Source: Candidatus Thiomargarita nelsonii (GTDB taxonomy: Bacteria; Pseudomonadota; Gammaproteobacteria; Beggiatoales; Beggiatoaceae). From it: a stretch of 53,777 nt of DNA. Positions 26,888 to 34,924 of this stretch are shown one piece after another. The notes below the pieces were generated by a model. It did no database searches. It was not told where the DNA came from and saw only the letters and a program-made list of their open reading frames with translations. Position 1 is the stretch's first letter, and every line of letters begins with the position of its first letter. The DNA lies in assembly GCA_000785145.2 (NCBI GenBank), contig JSZA02000032.1, positions 1-53,777 on the forward strand. The letters are read 5' to 3'. The position numbers were made by a program, and so were the translations under genes.

Positions 26888-26991
26888 CAATGCCATATCG
26901 TGCCGAGGGCAACCATAAAGGATTGCCCCTACAAACCGTGATTTTTCGTAGGGGCAACACCCTAGTGGTTGCCCGACACGATATGGCATTG
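26888..26991. mobile_element. IS4-end-like non-autonomous element, 104 bp, carrying family C
   Basis: Ends CAATGCCATATCGTG and CACGATATGGCATTG. Target duplication AAGCGTAGGGT (26877-26887 and 26992-27002, 11 bp), itself part of a family B repeat. Its interior is a family C palindrome (AGGGCAACCATAAAGGATTG ... GTTGCCC). The outer nine bases match the other elements; the inner part of the ends differs. Confidence 0.8.
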
Positions 26992-27096
26992 AAGCGTAGG
27001 GTGCGTCCCACGCACCTTGTCAAAACAGCGAATGTAGGGTGCGTCCTACGCACATCTCGGTATAAAAAAACGGTGCGTGGGACGCACCCTACGCTT
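26992..27096. repeat. cluster of three family B repeats
   Basis: GTAGGGTGCGTCCCACGCACC, GTAGGGTGCGTCCTACGCAC and GTGCGTGGGACGCACCCTAC stand within 105 bp, just upstream of the six-gene operon. The remaining 150 bases before the operon hold no gene or clear promoter. Confidence 0.8.
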
Positions 27097-27244
27097 GCTC
27101 TGTTACATTTTGTTACAAATCTGAAAAGTTTGTTACTGGTTGTTTTGGTATGCTGTCGCCACGATTAGCAAAATGCGCCTGACATGTGTATATTTATCCT
27201 TTTAATCACATTGACCAGCCAACTGTAGAGAGCAGTAGCCAAAA

Positions 27245-27487
27245 ATGACAAACAACAGAATAGCAAGACTTGCCGTCAACGAAGAAGGCTTCGTATTCGA
27301 TCCCCAGACAGGAGAAAGTTTTACCGTTAACGATACTGGTAAGACAATCCTCAAAGCGCTCATTGAGAGCAAGGCACAAGAGGGGATCGCCATAAAATTG
27401 ACAGAACAATTCAACGTCTCCCATCAAGAGGCACAAGCAGATGTTAGAGATTTTATCCAGCATCTACGTGCCTATCAACTTTTATAG
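27245..27487 (+). CDS. PqqD-like protein (peptide-binding type), first gene of a six-gene operon
   Basis: 80 residues with the PqqD/RRE winged-helix pattern: a strand-rich start (ARLAVNEEGFVFDPQTGESFTVND), then helices (TGKTILKALIESKAQEG; LTEQFNVSHQEAQADVRDFIQHL). PqqD-like proteins bind leader peptides and deliver them to modifying enzymes. No precursor-peptide gene is seen upstream or in the operon, so the ligand is unknown. A leader-like segment at the start of the third gene's product is one candidate. It ends eight bases before the ATP-grasp gene. Confidence 0.8.
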   Translation: MTNNRIARLAVNEEGFVFDPQTGESFTVNDTGKTILKALIESKAQEGIAIKLTEQFNVSHQEAQADVRDFIQHLRAYQLL

Positions 27488-27495
27488 GTGCCACT

Positions 27496-28524
27496 ATGGA
27501 CGATATTTTTGTCGCTGTCACCGGCATTAACGCATCCGACAATCCCGCCCCCGGCATTGGCGTGGCAAGGAGCCTAAAAGGGCAGAATGTCAAAATTGCC
27601 GGACTCGCCTACGACGCGATGGAGCCGGGCATTTATATGGATTGGCTGATTGACAAATCCTTTCTCATCCCCTATCCCTCCGCCGGCTCTGAGGCCCTGA
27701 TGGAGCGGCTTTTGTACATTAAACAACACTTTGGCCTAGATGTCGTCGTGCCCACCTTGGACAGTGAATTGCCCTTTTTTATAAAATATCGCAGCGAACT
27801 GGAACATCACGGCATCAAGACATGCCTGCCTAGTGAGGAGCAATTTCGGCTGCGTAGCAAGGAGCGCCTCGCCGCCATTGCCGAACAATCGGGATTGCAA
27901 GCCCCCAAACAGGCAATAGTCACCTCCTACAACGAACTCGCAAAAGCAGTACAAGAGATTGGGCTACCTGTCATGGTCAAAGGGACACTTTATAAAGCCT
28001 ATCACGCTCACACCCTAGAGGAGGCTATGGCCTATTTTGGCAAAATCGTCGCACAGTGGGGCTATCCCGTCATCGTTCAACAGGCCGTCACTGGCGAAGA
28101 AATGAATGTTATCGGTGTCGGCGACGGCGCGGGCAATCTACCCGGACGGGTGGCTGTCAAAAAAATGAGTGTGACCGAATTGGGCAAAATATGGACTGGC
28201 GTTACCATCCAGCACCCGGGACTATTAGAAGCCACGCAGCGTTTCGTAGCGACTACCCGCTGGCGGGGTGCCTTTGAAATGGAATGTATCGTCGATCAAG
28301 ACACAGTCTATTTGATCGAAATCAACCCCCGCTTTCCCGCTTGGGTTTACTTTGCCACCGGTGTTGGGATCAACTTGCCAATCATGCTGCTAAAACTGGC
28401 ACTGGGCGAAACCGTGGAGACGGCTGGAGAATATCAAGCAGGCAAACTCTATATCCGCTATACCGACGAACAAATTTGCGATATGTCCCGTTTTCAAAAC
28501 ATTGTGACCAGAGGCGAATCATGA
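27496..28524 (+). CDS. ATP-grasp ligase
   Basis: The 342-residue protein belongs to the carbamoyl-phosphate-synthase-like ATP-grasp type. It has an N-terminal Rossmann-like part (FVAVTGINASDNPAPGIGVA; VVPTLDSELPFF), KERLAAIAEQSGL, PVMVKGTLYKAYHA, VQQAVTGEEMNVI, and the metal-binding EINPRFPAW near 274. Such enzymes join a carboxylate, activated as acyl-phosphate, to an amine or thiol. The substrate is unknown. It is cytoplasmic and overlaps the next gene as ATGA. RBS-like AGGTG lies before ATG 27496. Confidence 0.85.
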   Translation: MDDIFVAVTGINASDNPAPGIGVARSLKGQNVKIAGLAYDAMEPGIYMDWLIDKSFLIPYPSAGSEALMERLLYIKQHFGLDVVVPTLDSELPFFIKYRSELEHHGIKTCLPSEEQFRLRSKERLAAIAEQSGLQAPKQAIVTSYNELAKAVQEIGLPVMVKGTLYKAYHAHTLEEAMAYFGKIVAQWGYPVIVQQAVTGEEMNVIGVGDGAGNLPGRVAVKKMSVTELGKIWTGVTIQHPGLLEATQRFVATTRWRGAFEMECIVDQDTVYLIEINPRFPAWVYFATGVGINLPIMLLKLALGETVETAGEYQAGKLYIRYTDEQICDMSRFQNIVTRGES

Positions 28525-29882
28525 TAGAGAGCAAAAAACCTTATGTGAAACCGACAATGATCAAGCTACAAAGCGGCTTGATGAACAAATTCGGCGTTTC
28601 ACCCTACTACGCCCGCAAAGTACGCACTGCCATCGACGGCGTATCCATTGATGAATTGGTCAAGCGATTTGGCTCACCCCTGTTTGTCTTTTCTGAAAAA
28701 CAGATCCGCAACACCATCAGAGAAGCCAAAGAATCCTTTGCCACCCGCTATCCCAATGTCACCTTCGGCTGGTCCTATAAAACCAACTATCTCGATGCCA
28801 TCAACGCCATCTACCACCAAGAGGGAAGTATCGCCGAAGTCGTCTCGGAAATGGAATATGATAAAGCGCGTCGGCTCGGTATTCCGGGAGAAGATATTAT
28901 CTTCAACGGCCCCCACAAATCAATGACGGCACTCAAAAAAGCGGCAGAAGAGGGAGCTAAAATACATATCGATCATTTTGACGAGATCGATGATCTAGAA
29001 AAAGTAGCCGCTGAACTCGGCAAAGAACTCTCTGTTGCCATCCGGCTCAACCTCGATTCGGGCATCCAGCCACAATGGAGCCGGTTTGGCTTCAACCTAG
29101 AATCGGGACAAGCGATGGATGCCGTGCGCCGCATTCAGATGGGCGGCAAACTCAGATTGAACGGGCTGCATTGCCACATTGGCACCTTTATTCTGGAGCC
29201 GGATGCCTACAAAACTCAAACCGAAAAAATGGTCCGTTTTGCCTACGAGCTTGAAGAAACGCTAGGCGTTACCATCGAATATTTGGACATTGGTGGCGGC
29301 TTTCCCTCCAAAAACAAACTCAAAGGCACCTATTTGCCACCCGATGTCAGCGTGCCACCCTTAGATACTTTTGCTGAAAAGATCAGCGAAGGACTTTATA
29401 ACGCTCTCAAACCCGGCGATTTTCCCAAACTTTATCTGGAGACAGGCAGAGCACTCATCGACGAAGCCGGTTATCTCATCACCACAGTCTTCGCCTCGAA
29501 ACGGCTCCCCGATGGACGTAAGAGCTATGTATTGGATGCCGGTGTCAATCTCCTGTTTACCGCGACTTGGTACAAATTCACCATCGAAACTGACCGAGAA
29601 ATGCAGGGCCTCGGCGAACCTGCACTGTTGAACGGGCCACTTTGTATGAACATCGACGTAGTGGACGATGGTATCTTGTTACCGCCAATGAAGCGGGGTA
29701 CTCGGCTTATCCTTTCTCCCGTTGGTGCCTACAATGTGACCCAGTGGATGCAGTTTATTGAATACCGCCCAGCGGTCGTGTTGGTGACAGAAACGGGTGA
29801 AGTGGAACTCATCCGTGAAAGGGAAGATTTGAGTGATATACTGCGGCGGGAGCGGCTACCTGAGCGCTTGAGGTTGGCATGA
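28521..29882 (+). CDS. fold-III PLP-dependent decarboxylase with RiPP-leader-like N-terminus
   Basis: 453 residues from ATG 28521, overlapping the previous stop (ATGA); longer frames start inside the neighbour and are rejected. Enzyme core: Lys87 in WSYKTNY (PLP Schiff base), GLHCHIG near 215, GGGFPS near 258, LETGRA near 307, GPLCMNID near 373 with the catalytic Cys, and GAYN near 402. All key residues of the diaminopimelate/ornithine/arginine decarboxylase group are present. Residues 1-25 (KKPYVKPTMIKLQSGLMNKF) lie before the fold and contain a YxxP motif followed by spaced L and G, like leaders read by PqqD-type domains. The substrate cannot be read from sequence; an amino acid or a carrier-bound one is likely. 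Confidence 0.85.
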   Translation: MIESKKPYVKPTMIKLQSGLMNKFGVSPYYARKVRTAIDGVSIDELVKRFGSPLFVFSEKQIRNTIREAKESFATRYPNVTFGWSYKTNYLDAINAIYHQEGSIAEVVSEMEYDKARRLGIPGEDIIFNGPHKSMTALKKAAEEGAKIHIDHFDEIDDLEKVAAELGKELSVAIRLNLDSGIQPQWSRFGFNLESGQAMDAVRRIQMGGKLRLNGLHCHIGTFILEPDAYKTQTEKMVRFAYELEETLGVTIEYLDIGGGFPSKNKLKGTYLPPDVSVPPLDTFAEKISEGLYNALKPGDFPKLYLETGRALIDEAGYLITTVFASKRLPDGRKSYVLDAGVNLLFTATWYKFTIETDREMQGLGEPALLNGPLCMNIDVVDDGILLPPMKRGTRLILSPVGAYNVTQWMQFIEYRPAVVLVTETGEVELIREREDLSDILRRERLPERLRLA

Positions 29883-31951
29883 AAAAGCGGCTGGGACAAC
29901 ATTTCAAGACATTCTTCAACAGCTACTCGGAGATATTTTTTCTACAAAGTCCCGTCGCCGGAGTGCTCTTGTTTCTCGTCACATTGACCAATCTAAATGT
30001 GGGAATCGCTGGCATCGTCTCGGTGCTGGCAGCCTACCTATTTGCCCGCCTAATCGGTATGAGCGATGCGTTCTTGAGTTCAGGTTTTTTCACCTATAAC
30101 GCCCTGTTGGTCGGACTTTCCATTGGCTACCTCTTTGCCTTGGGACCACTGAGTCTTTTTTTTGTGGTCACAGCTGGGATATTCACCTTCGTGCTGAGCG
30201 TGATGACTAATAGTATCTTTTCTTACTATCTCAAGTTGCCTATTTTGAGCCTTCCCTTCGTCATCGTCAGTTCCATCGCCTATCTTGCCTCTTATGGTTA
30301 TAGCAACCTCTACGTCACGGGGCTTTACGCCCACGGAGAAACGATTTCACCTTCTCTGCCGTTTTGGCTGGAAGGCTTTTTCATCTCCTTGGGCGCAATC
30401 CTCTTTTCGCCAAATACGCTGGCGGGTATGCTATTTGCCGTGGTGATCCTGCTCGCCTCCCGAATACTCTTTTTCCTAGCAGTATTAGGCTTTTACTTGG
30501 GGGCGACCATTTCGGGACTGATGGAAGGCGCGATGACTTCCGCCTTTTTGCAGATCAACAATTTCAACTTTATTCTCATTGCCATGGCTTTGGGCGGAGT
30601 CTATCTGGTGCCAGCCCCCAAAAGCTACTTGATAGCCGCCATTGCGGTGGCTGTCGCTACCATACTGTTGGATGCGATCCATCTCTTTTGGGCTAACTAC
30701 GGCATTCCCGCTTTTACCCTACCATTTAACTTTGTCACGATGACATTTCTCTATGTGCTAGGCTTAGTGGGCTTTCCTCTCGTGGCGCAAACGGTGCGGC
30801 GCACGCCGGAGGAGACGCTGGACGAATACATCAGCAATGTGCGCCGTTTCCGGGGCAGCTTTCGCAAACTCACTTTGCCATTTTCGGGAAAATGGACCGT
30901 GTGGCAAGGCTTTGATGGGGCGTGGACTCACCAAGGTAGCTGGAAATATGCTTATGATTTTGTTATCGAAAAGGCTGGCAAGACTTGCAAAAACGATGGC
31001 AAATTCTTAGAAGAATACTACGCTTTTAAGAAACCCGTTTTTTCACCTTGTAAGGGGCGAATTGTTAGCGTCGTCTCCAACCAGCCGGATAATTTGCCGG
31101 GCATGGTAGATAAGACTGATAATTGGGGCAACTTAGTCATCATCGAGACAACGCTGGACTATTTCGTTGAACTTTCTCACTTTGCCCAAAATTCCATTCG
31201 AGTACAGGAGGGACAATGGGTGGAAGTCGGCACACAATTGGGATTGTGCGGCAACTCTGGATATTCTCCACAGCCCCACATCCATGTACAAATACAGGCG
31301 ACAGCTCAGATCGGTGCGGTGACTTTGCCATTCAGTTTCCACGGATATCTGGAAAATAGCCGATTCGTCGCCAACGATTTGCCCCCAGAAAAAGCCATTA
31401 TTGAACCGCTCCATCCAAATCGGGATTTGGAATTCCAGACGGCCTTTATTTTGGAGCAGCGTTTTACATTTCAGGCTTTGCAGGGCGAGCGGCTTGTGCA
31501 AACGGTGACACTGAGCGTCTGCATGGCAGCAGGCGGCGAAACCTATTTCGATTCAGGCAAAGCTAAGCTCTTTTTCGCCAAAGACGCGCACAGTTTTTAC
31601 TTCTACCGCTTAGAAGGCGATGATCCGTGGTTATCGCTGCTGTTTGCCGCCTTGCCGCGTATGCCACTCGTTTATCGCCGGGGTATGACTTGGGAAGATA
31701 TGCCGCCCGTTTCGGCGGTTGCCTTTGGCTGGCGAAAACACTTATTGAATCTAGCGAGAGCCTTTTATCACCGCTTATGTCAAACTCATTACAGCGGCCA
31801 CTGGGAAGGTAATGGGGTGATCGCGGGTACACTAACGCAAAGTGGGGGCCAAGCGTTGCCTGTGGCGCTTGTCTTGGATCGAAATTTAGGTTTTTCACGG
31901 ATTCGCGTTGGTGAACGATGCCTAGAACGCAAAGAAGAGGAGAATTTATGA
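29879..31951 (+). CDS. urea-transporter-family channel fused to an M23 peptidase domain
   Basis: 690 residues. Residues about 15-310 form the ten-helix UT/SLC14 channel (SYSEIFFLQSPVAGVLLF, SGFFTYNALLVGLSIG, SPNTLAGMLF). Residues about 330-480 are an M23/LytM domain: WTHQGSWKYAYDF supplies the first His and Asp, and PQPHIHVQI the HxH pair. About 200 residues of unknown type follow. M23 enzymes cut peptidoglycan cross-links in the periplasm, so the channel would be in the inner membrane with the peptidase outside. Overlaps its neighbours by ATGA at both ends. The combination with PqqD, ATP-grasp and a PLP enzyme is unusual. Confidence 0.85.
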   Translation: MKKRLGQHFKTFFNSYSEIFFLQSPVAGVLLFLVTLTNLNVGIAGIVSVLAAYLFARLIGMSDAFLSSGFFTYNALLVGLSIGYLFALGPLSLFFVVTAGIFTFVLSVMTNSIFSYYLKLPILSLPFVIVSSIAYLASYGYSNLYVTGLYAHGETISPSLPFWLEGFFISLGAILFSPNTLAGMLFAVVILLASRILFFLAVLGFYLGATISGLMEGAMTSAFLQINNFNFILIAMALGGVYLVPAPKSYLIAAIAVAVATILLDAIHLFWANYGIPAFTLPFNFVTMTFLYVLGLVGFPLVAQTVRRTPEETLDEYISNVRRFRGSFRKLTLPFSGKWTVWQGFDGAWTHQGSWKYAYDFVIEKAGKTCKNDGKFLEEYYAFKKPVFSPCKGRIVSVVSNQPDNLPGMVDKTDNWGNLVIIETTLDYFVELSHFAQNSIRVQEGQWVEVGTQLGLCGNSGYSPQPHIHVQIQATAQIGAVTLPFSFHGYLENSRFVANDLPPEKAIIEPLHPNRDLEFQTAFILEQRFTFQALQGERLVQTVTLSVCMAAGGETYFDSGKAKLFFAKDAHSFYFYRLEGDDPWLSLLFAALPRMPLVYRRGMTWEDMPPVSAVAFGWRKHLLNLARAFYHRLCQTHYSGHWEGNGVIAGTLTQSGGQALPVALVLDRNLGFSRIRVGERCLERKEEENL

Positions 31952-32790
31952 AAACTAAAATCTTGATACTCACATTTTTCTTGTATGCTGTGGTTAGCGC
32001 GGTTGCAGCCCAAACGGAAATTTCGCTCTACCATGCCCCCATCAACTATGATGAACAATCCTTCAGAAAGGACGGCAAGACAACCGGCTTGTATGCTGCC
32101 TATCGTTCTGCATCGGGCTATGTGTGGGAAGGGGCTGTAGAAAATACTCAAATTGATTATGTAGAAAATACTCAAATTGATTATGAATTAGGGACGGATT
32201 TAGACCAAACCGACGTGACTCTAGCCTTAACCCGTCATTGGCAAAGCAGCCACGCCTATCGTTTTGGCCTCCACGCCATATCCAGCGACGACACAGACGA
32301 GGCTTTCACCCTGTTTGCAGGATTTAGCCGCTACCACCCCTACGACGATTCTTATGGTGGCAGCGTTTACTATAGCCACTATCCCAACATTGACTTGCAA
32401 GTCTGGCAAGCCGTTCCCAAGGTCGGAAAATACTTAGGTGATCCCATTACCACCGGCACCTTTCTCATCCAAGGCAAGCTTAACTTGATTGCCATAGAAG
32501 ATGGCAACACCTATTTTTCTGCGGAAGGAGAAGTATCTTGGTATTATGGAGATGTCAGCCTAAGTCTCGGTGCTTGGGGCGGGACTCAGCTCTGCGCTGT
32601 CCGCGACGATGGATTTGTCGTCTATAATTCAGCTGACAAACATACAGGTGGCGTTACATTCCAAGCCGGCTATGCCCTAACCGACAACACTCGTCTAAAT
32701 ATCAGTATCGACCAAGAGCAGGTGACGGAGACGACAGGAACGGACACTGAAGTTACAGTTTACAGCCTATCGTTAAAACATACATTTTAG
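31948..32790 (+). CDS. outer-membrane beta-barrel protein (YaiO-like)
   Basis: Start ATG 31948 has GAGGAG seven bases upstream and overlaps the previous stop. 280 residues: signal peptide (ILILTFFLYAVVSAVAA), then alternating aromatic/polar strands (GYVWEGAVENTQ; DVTLALTRHWQSS; NTYFSAEGEVSWYYGDVSLSLG) and a terminal LSLKHTF ending in Phe, as barrels do. A 24-bp tandem duplication repeats VENTQIDY. Resembles the YaiO family. It probably forms the outer-membrane part of the system. Confidence 0.8.
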   Translation: MKTKILILTFFLYAVVSAVAAQTEISLYHAPINYDEQSFRKDGKTTGLYAAYRSASGYVWEGAVENTQIDYVENTQIDYELGTDLDQTDVTLALTRHWQSSHAYRFGLHAISSDDTDEAFTLFAGFSRYHPYDDSYGGSVYYSHYPNIDLQVWQAVPKVGKYLGDPITTGTFLIQGKLNLIAIEDGNTYFSAEGEVSWYYGDVSLSLGAWGGTQLCAVRDDGFVVYNSADKHTGGVTFQAGYALTDNTRLNISIDQEQVTETTGTDTEVTVYSLSLKHTF

Positions 32791-32799
32791 AGGTACACC

Positions 32800-33408
32800 A
32801 TGAAGAGAACAGTTTTCATACCGTTATTACTATTGGGAACGTCTGTCCTAGCGGCTGACGATTCTTGGATTCAACAAGCCTATCACAAGTCCTTTCACTA
32901 TGAACAGACGGAAAATTACAAGGCGGCTATCAAATCACTCCTGCCCGTCGTGCGGGCTTATCCGAAGGGGTACACTGCCAATTTACGGCTTGGCTGGCTC
33001 TATTATCTGATGGCTCGTTACGCGAATAGTATTGCCCACTATGAAGTGGCGATCAAGACAGCACCAAACGCCATTGAAGCCAAAATCGGCAAATTGCTGC
33101 CACTGCTTGCCCAAGAGCGTTATTCAGAGGCGGAACAAACGACTTATCAAATCCTCAATACCGACTTCTATAACTATCTCGGCAATCTGCGGCTGAGCAT
33201 CGCTCTGCGGAAACAGAAAAAAACCGATTTGGCACTTGAGGTGGTGAATAAAATGCTTTTTTTATATCCCACTAATGTGAGTTTTCTGGTTGAATTGGGG
33301 CAGTTGTACGATCAAAAAGGGGAAAAAGAGAAGGCGGCGGCTGTATTTCGGGATGTGCTCGTGCTGGCACCAGAAAATGTGACGGCTAAAAGTTATCTGG
33401 GTATGTAA
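32800..33408 (+). CDS. exported TPR protein, last gene of the six-gene operon
   Basis: 202 residues with a signal peptide (VFIPLLLLGTSVLAA) and about five TPR-like units (YKAAIKSLLPVVRAYPKGY; YANSIAHYEVAIKTAPN; LALEVVNKMLFLYP; KEKAAAVFRDVLVLAPEN). Ribosome site AGAGGTAC precedes ATG 32800, nine bases after the barrel gene. Periplasmic TPR proteins usually serve as adaptors; the barrel or M23 protein is the likely partner. Confidence 0.8.
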   Translation: MKRTVFIPLLLLGTSVLAADDSWIQQAYHKSFHYEQTENYKAAIKSLLPVVRAYPKGYTANLRLGWLYYLMARYANSIAHYEVAIKTAPNAIEAKIGKLLPLLAQERYSEAEQTTYQILNTDFYNYLGNLRLSIALRKQKKTDLALEVVNKMLFLYPTNVSFLVELGQLYDQKGEKEKAAAVFRDVLVLAPENVTAKSYLGM

Positions 33409-33417
33409 CGTGGATTA

Positions 33418-33484
33418 GTTATAAACAAGGATAAGTCAAAACCAAAGCTAACCGGTTTTGAAATCCCTTATCCCTGTTTATAAC
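33418..33484. terminator. long inverted repeat closing the six-gene operon
   Basis: GTTATAAACAAGGATAAG faces CTTATCCCTGTTTATAAC with a 30-nt centre that contains a second small stem (AACCGGTT). It follows the last stop by nine bases. It belongs to the GGATAAGTCAAAAC repeat family, so the terminator role is inferred from place and stem only. Confidence 0.5.
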
Positions 33485-33558
33485 AAATTGGCTGTCGTTC
33501 TTTCTTTTAAAACGTCTGAGGTCATGTTTAAAATTTAATCGCTCGAGGTATCAAGAAA

Positions 33559-34089
33559 ATGTCCAACCGAATAGAATTTAATTTTAACGCGCACAAGGCA
33601 TTAGAAGTCATTTTGTGGCTGGCGACGCGAAAGCAAAATATTGGTTACCATGCTTTGCTTAAAACCTTGTTTTTTGCAGAGGAATACCATTTGAATAATT
33701 ATGGTAGACCTATTGTAGGTGATGTTTACATTGCGATGGAATATGGCCCCGTTGCATCAACAACTTATGACATCCTGAAAAAAGAGGCCTTGGCGACAGA
33801 ACTCTTAGAAGTTCTACCCTTTGAAAATGTCACTAAAAAGATAATCCCACATCGTTCGCCGGATTTACGTCAACTTTCTCAAAGCGATATCGAGGCTTTA
33901 GAATATGCCGTTGAGAAGTACGGTCAGTATGATAGTCTAACTGATATTTCACATCAACACCCGGCTTGGAAAAAAGCCAGAGAACACGATGTGTATAATC
34001 CACGCATGGATTATAAGGATTTTTTGCATGACAGTGACGAAGAAATGATTCAAGATTTAATTGATAATTCACGTTTTATAAGGATATAA
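33559..34089 (+). CDS. Panacea-domain (SocA-like/DUF4065) antitoxin
   Basis: 176 residues with the Panacea pattern: KALEVILWLATRKQNIGYHA, LLKTLFFAEEYHLNNYGRPI, GDVYIAMEYGPVASTTYDIL and a C-terminal YGQYDSLTDISHQHPAW. These proteins neutralise many unrelated toxins. The downstream gene starts two bases after this stop, the usual order. ATG 33559 follows GAGGTATC at some distance. Confidence 0.9.
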   Translation: MSNRIEFNFNAHKALEVILWLATRKQNIGYHALLKTLFFAEEYHLNNYGRPIVGDVYIAMEYGPVASTTYDILKKEALATELLEVLPFENVTKKIIPHRSPDLRQLSQSDIEALEYAVEKYGQYDSLTDISHQHPAWKKAREHDVYNPRMDYKDFLHDSDEEMIQDLIDNSRFIRI

Positions 34090-34091
34090 AT

Positions 34092-34448
34092 ATGATTGAA
34101 GTCATTGTCGCTATCCGAAATGATGAAATATATCCGCCAAAGGAGAAATACAATGTCTGTATTTCTCAAGGTTTGTTTTTCGTCATTAACAGTAACGACA
34201 GAAAAATCTATCGCCCCAGTCTGAAAATACGACAAGCTGACTATCGTTTTTTAAGGCAGGATAGCTATCTCTGTTGTAGCCGCCTCTTTGAATATGGCAC
34301 CATTGACAGTTATAGAAAATTAGGTGTGTTATCCAAACAAACCGCACAACAAATAATAGAGACCGTTGATTCCGCACGAACTTTAACACCTGAACAAATT
34401 GACGGCATCAAAAGTTCCCTCAGAAATAAAATCGGTCAATTACCCTGA
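34092..34448 (+). CDS. putative toxin partner of the Panacea antitoxin
   Basis: 118 residues directly after the antitoxin. N-terminal strands (YNVCISQGLFFVINSNDRKIYR), then YRFLRQDSYLCCSRLF and a helical end (LSKQTAQQIIETVDSART; LTPEQIDGIKSSL). The FLxxDSYxxCSxLF stretch resembles PemK/MazF-like RNase toxins, but I could not confirm the fold. Position is the strongest argument. Its tail is followed by a copy of the same repeat that lies before the antitoxin. Confidence 0.65.
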   Translation: MIEVIVAIRNDEIYPPKEKYNVCISQGLFFVINSNDRKIYRPSLKIRQADYRFLRQDSYLCCSRLFEYGTIDSYRKLGVLSKQTAQQIIETVDSARTLTPEQIDGIKSSLRNKIGQLP

Positions 34449-34472
34449 TTTCTCTAAACCCATAATAACTAC

Positions 34473-34525
34473 ATGGATTAGTTATAAACAAGGATAAGTC
34501 AAAACCCACGTACAAAGCTAACCTG
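34473..34525. repeat. direct-repeat partner of 33412-33455
   Basis: TGGATTAGTTATAAACAAGG with ATAAGTCAAAACC and AAAGCTAACC recurs here after the toxin gene, the other copy being before the antitoxin. The toxin-antitoxin pair is thus bracketed by direct repeats of about 45 bp. Confidence 0.75.
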
Positions 34526-34567
34526 TTCGCTGTTTGCATTGGTGCCTGTTAATGAACATCCGAGCAA

Positions 34568-34646
34568 GCGTAGGGTGCGTCCTACGCACCGATTGTCTAT
34601 CTAGTTCTATGGCGAAGTTGAAGGTGCGTGGGACGCACCCTACGCT
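34568..34646. repeat. family B repeats beside the IS4-end element
   Basis: GCGTAGGGTGCGTCCTACGC and GTGCGTGGGACGCACCCTAC lie left of the element; a near copy of the second, with the 40 bases before it (CTATCTAGTTCTATGGCGAA), lies right of it at 34798-34850. The element at 34648 inserted into the family B repeat. Confidence 0.75.
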
Positions 34647-34647
34647 T

Positions 34648-34785
34648 CAATGCCATTAAGTTAAGCCTAAAACCATACATGTAGGGTGGATTAAGCCTGT
34701 AGAGTATCCACCTGATTTCTATATAAATATCGGTGGATACGCTACCGCTTAATCCACCCTACAAAAGCTTAACTTAATGGCATTG
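34648..34785. mobile_element. IS4-end-like non-autonomous element, 138 bp, carrying family G
   Basis: Ends CAATGCCATTAAGTTAAG and CTTAACTTAATGGCATTG. Target duplication ACCCTACGCTT (34637-34647 and 34786-34796, 11 bp). Its interior is a GTAGGGTGGATTAAG ... CTTAATCCACCCTAC palindrome (family G), shared with the elements at 37391 and 39768. Confidence 0.9.
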
Positions 34786-34924
34786 ACCCTACGCTTGCTA
34801 TCTAGTTCTATGGCGAAGTTGAAGGTGCGTGGGACGCACCCTACGCGAGCGTAGCTTGCTCTAAAATGTTATGGAGCAGGTTGCAAACATGCTCCTGCAA
34901 AAAACCCCGCAGGTTTGAGCACAA

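Noticed and set aside
26992..27096. Clustered family B repeats as a CRISPR array
   Set aside because: Units are palindromic, irregularly spaced and oriented both ways, with no unique spacers of fixed length and no cas genes.
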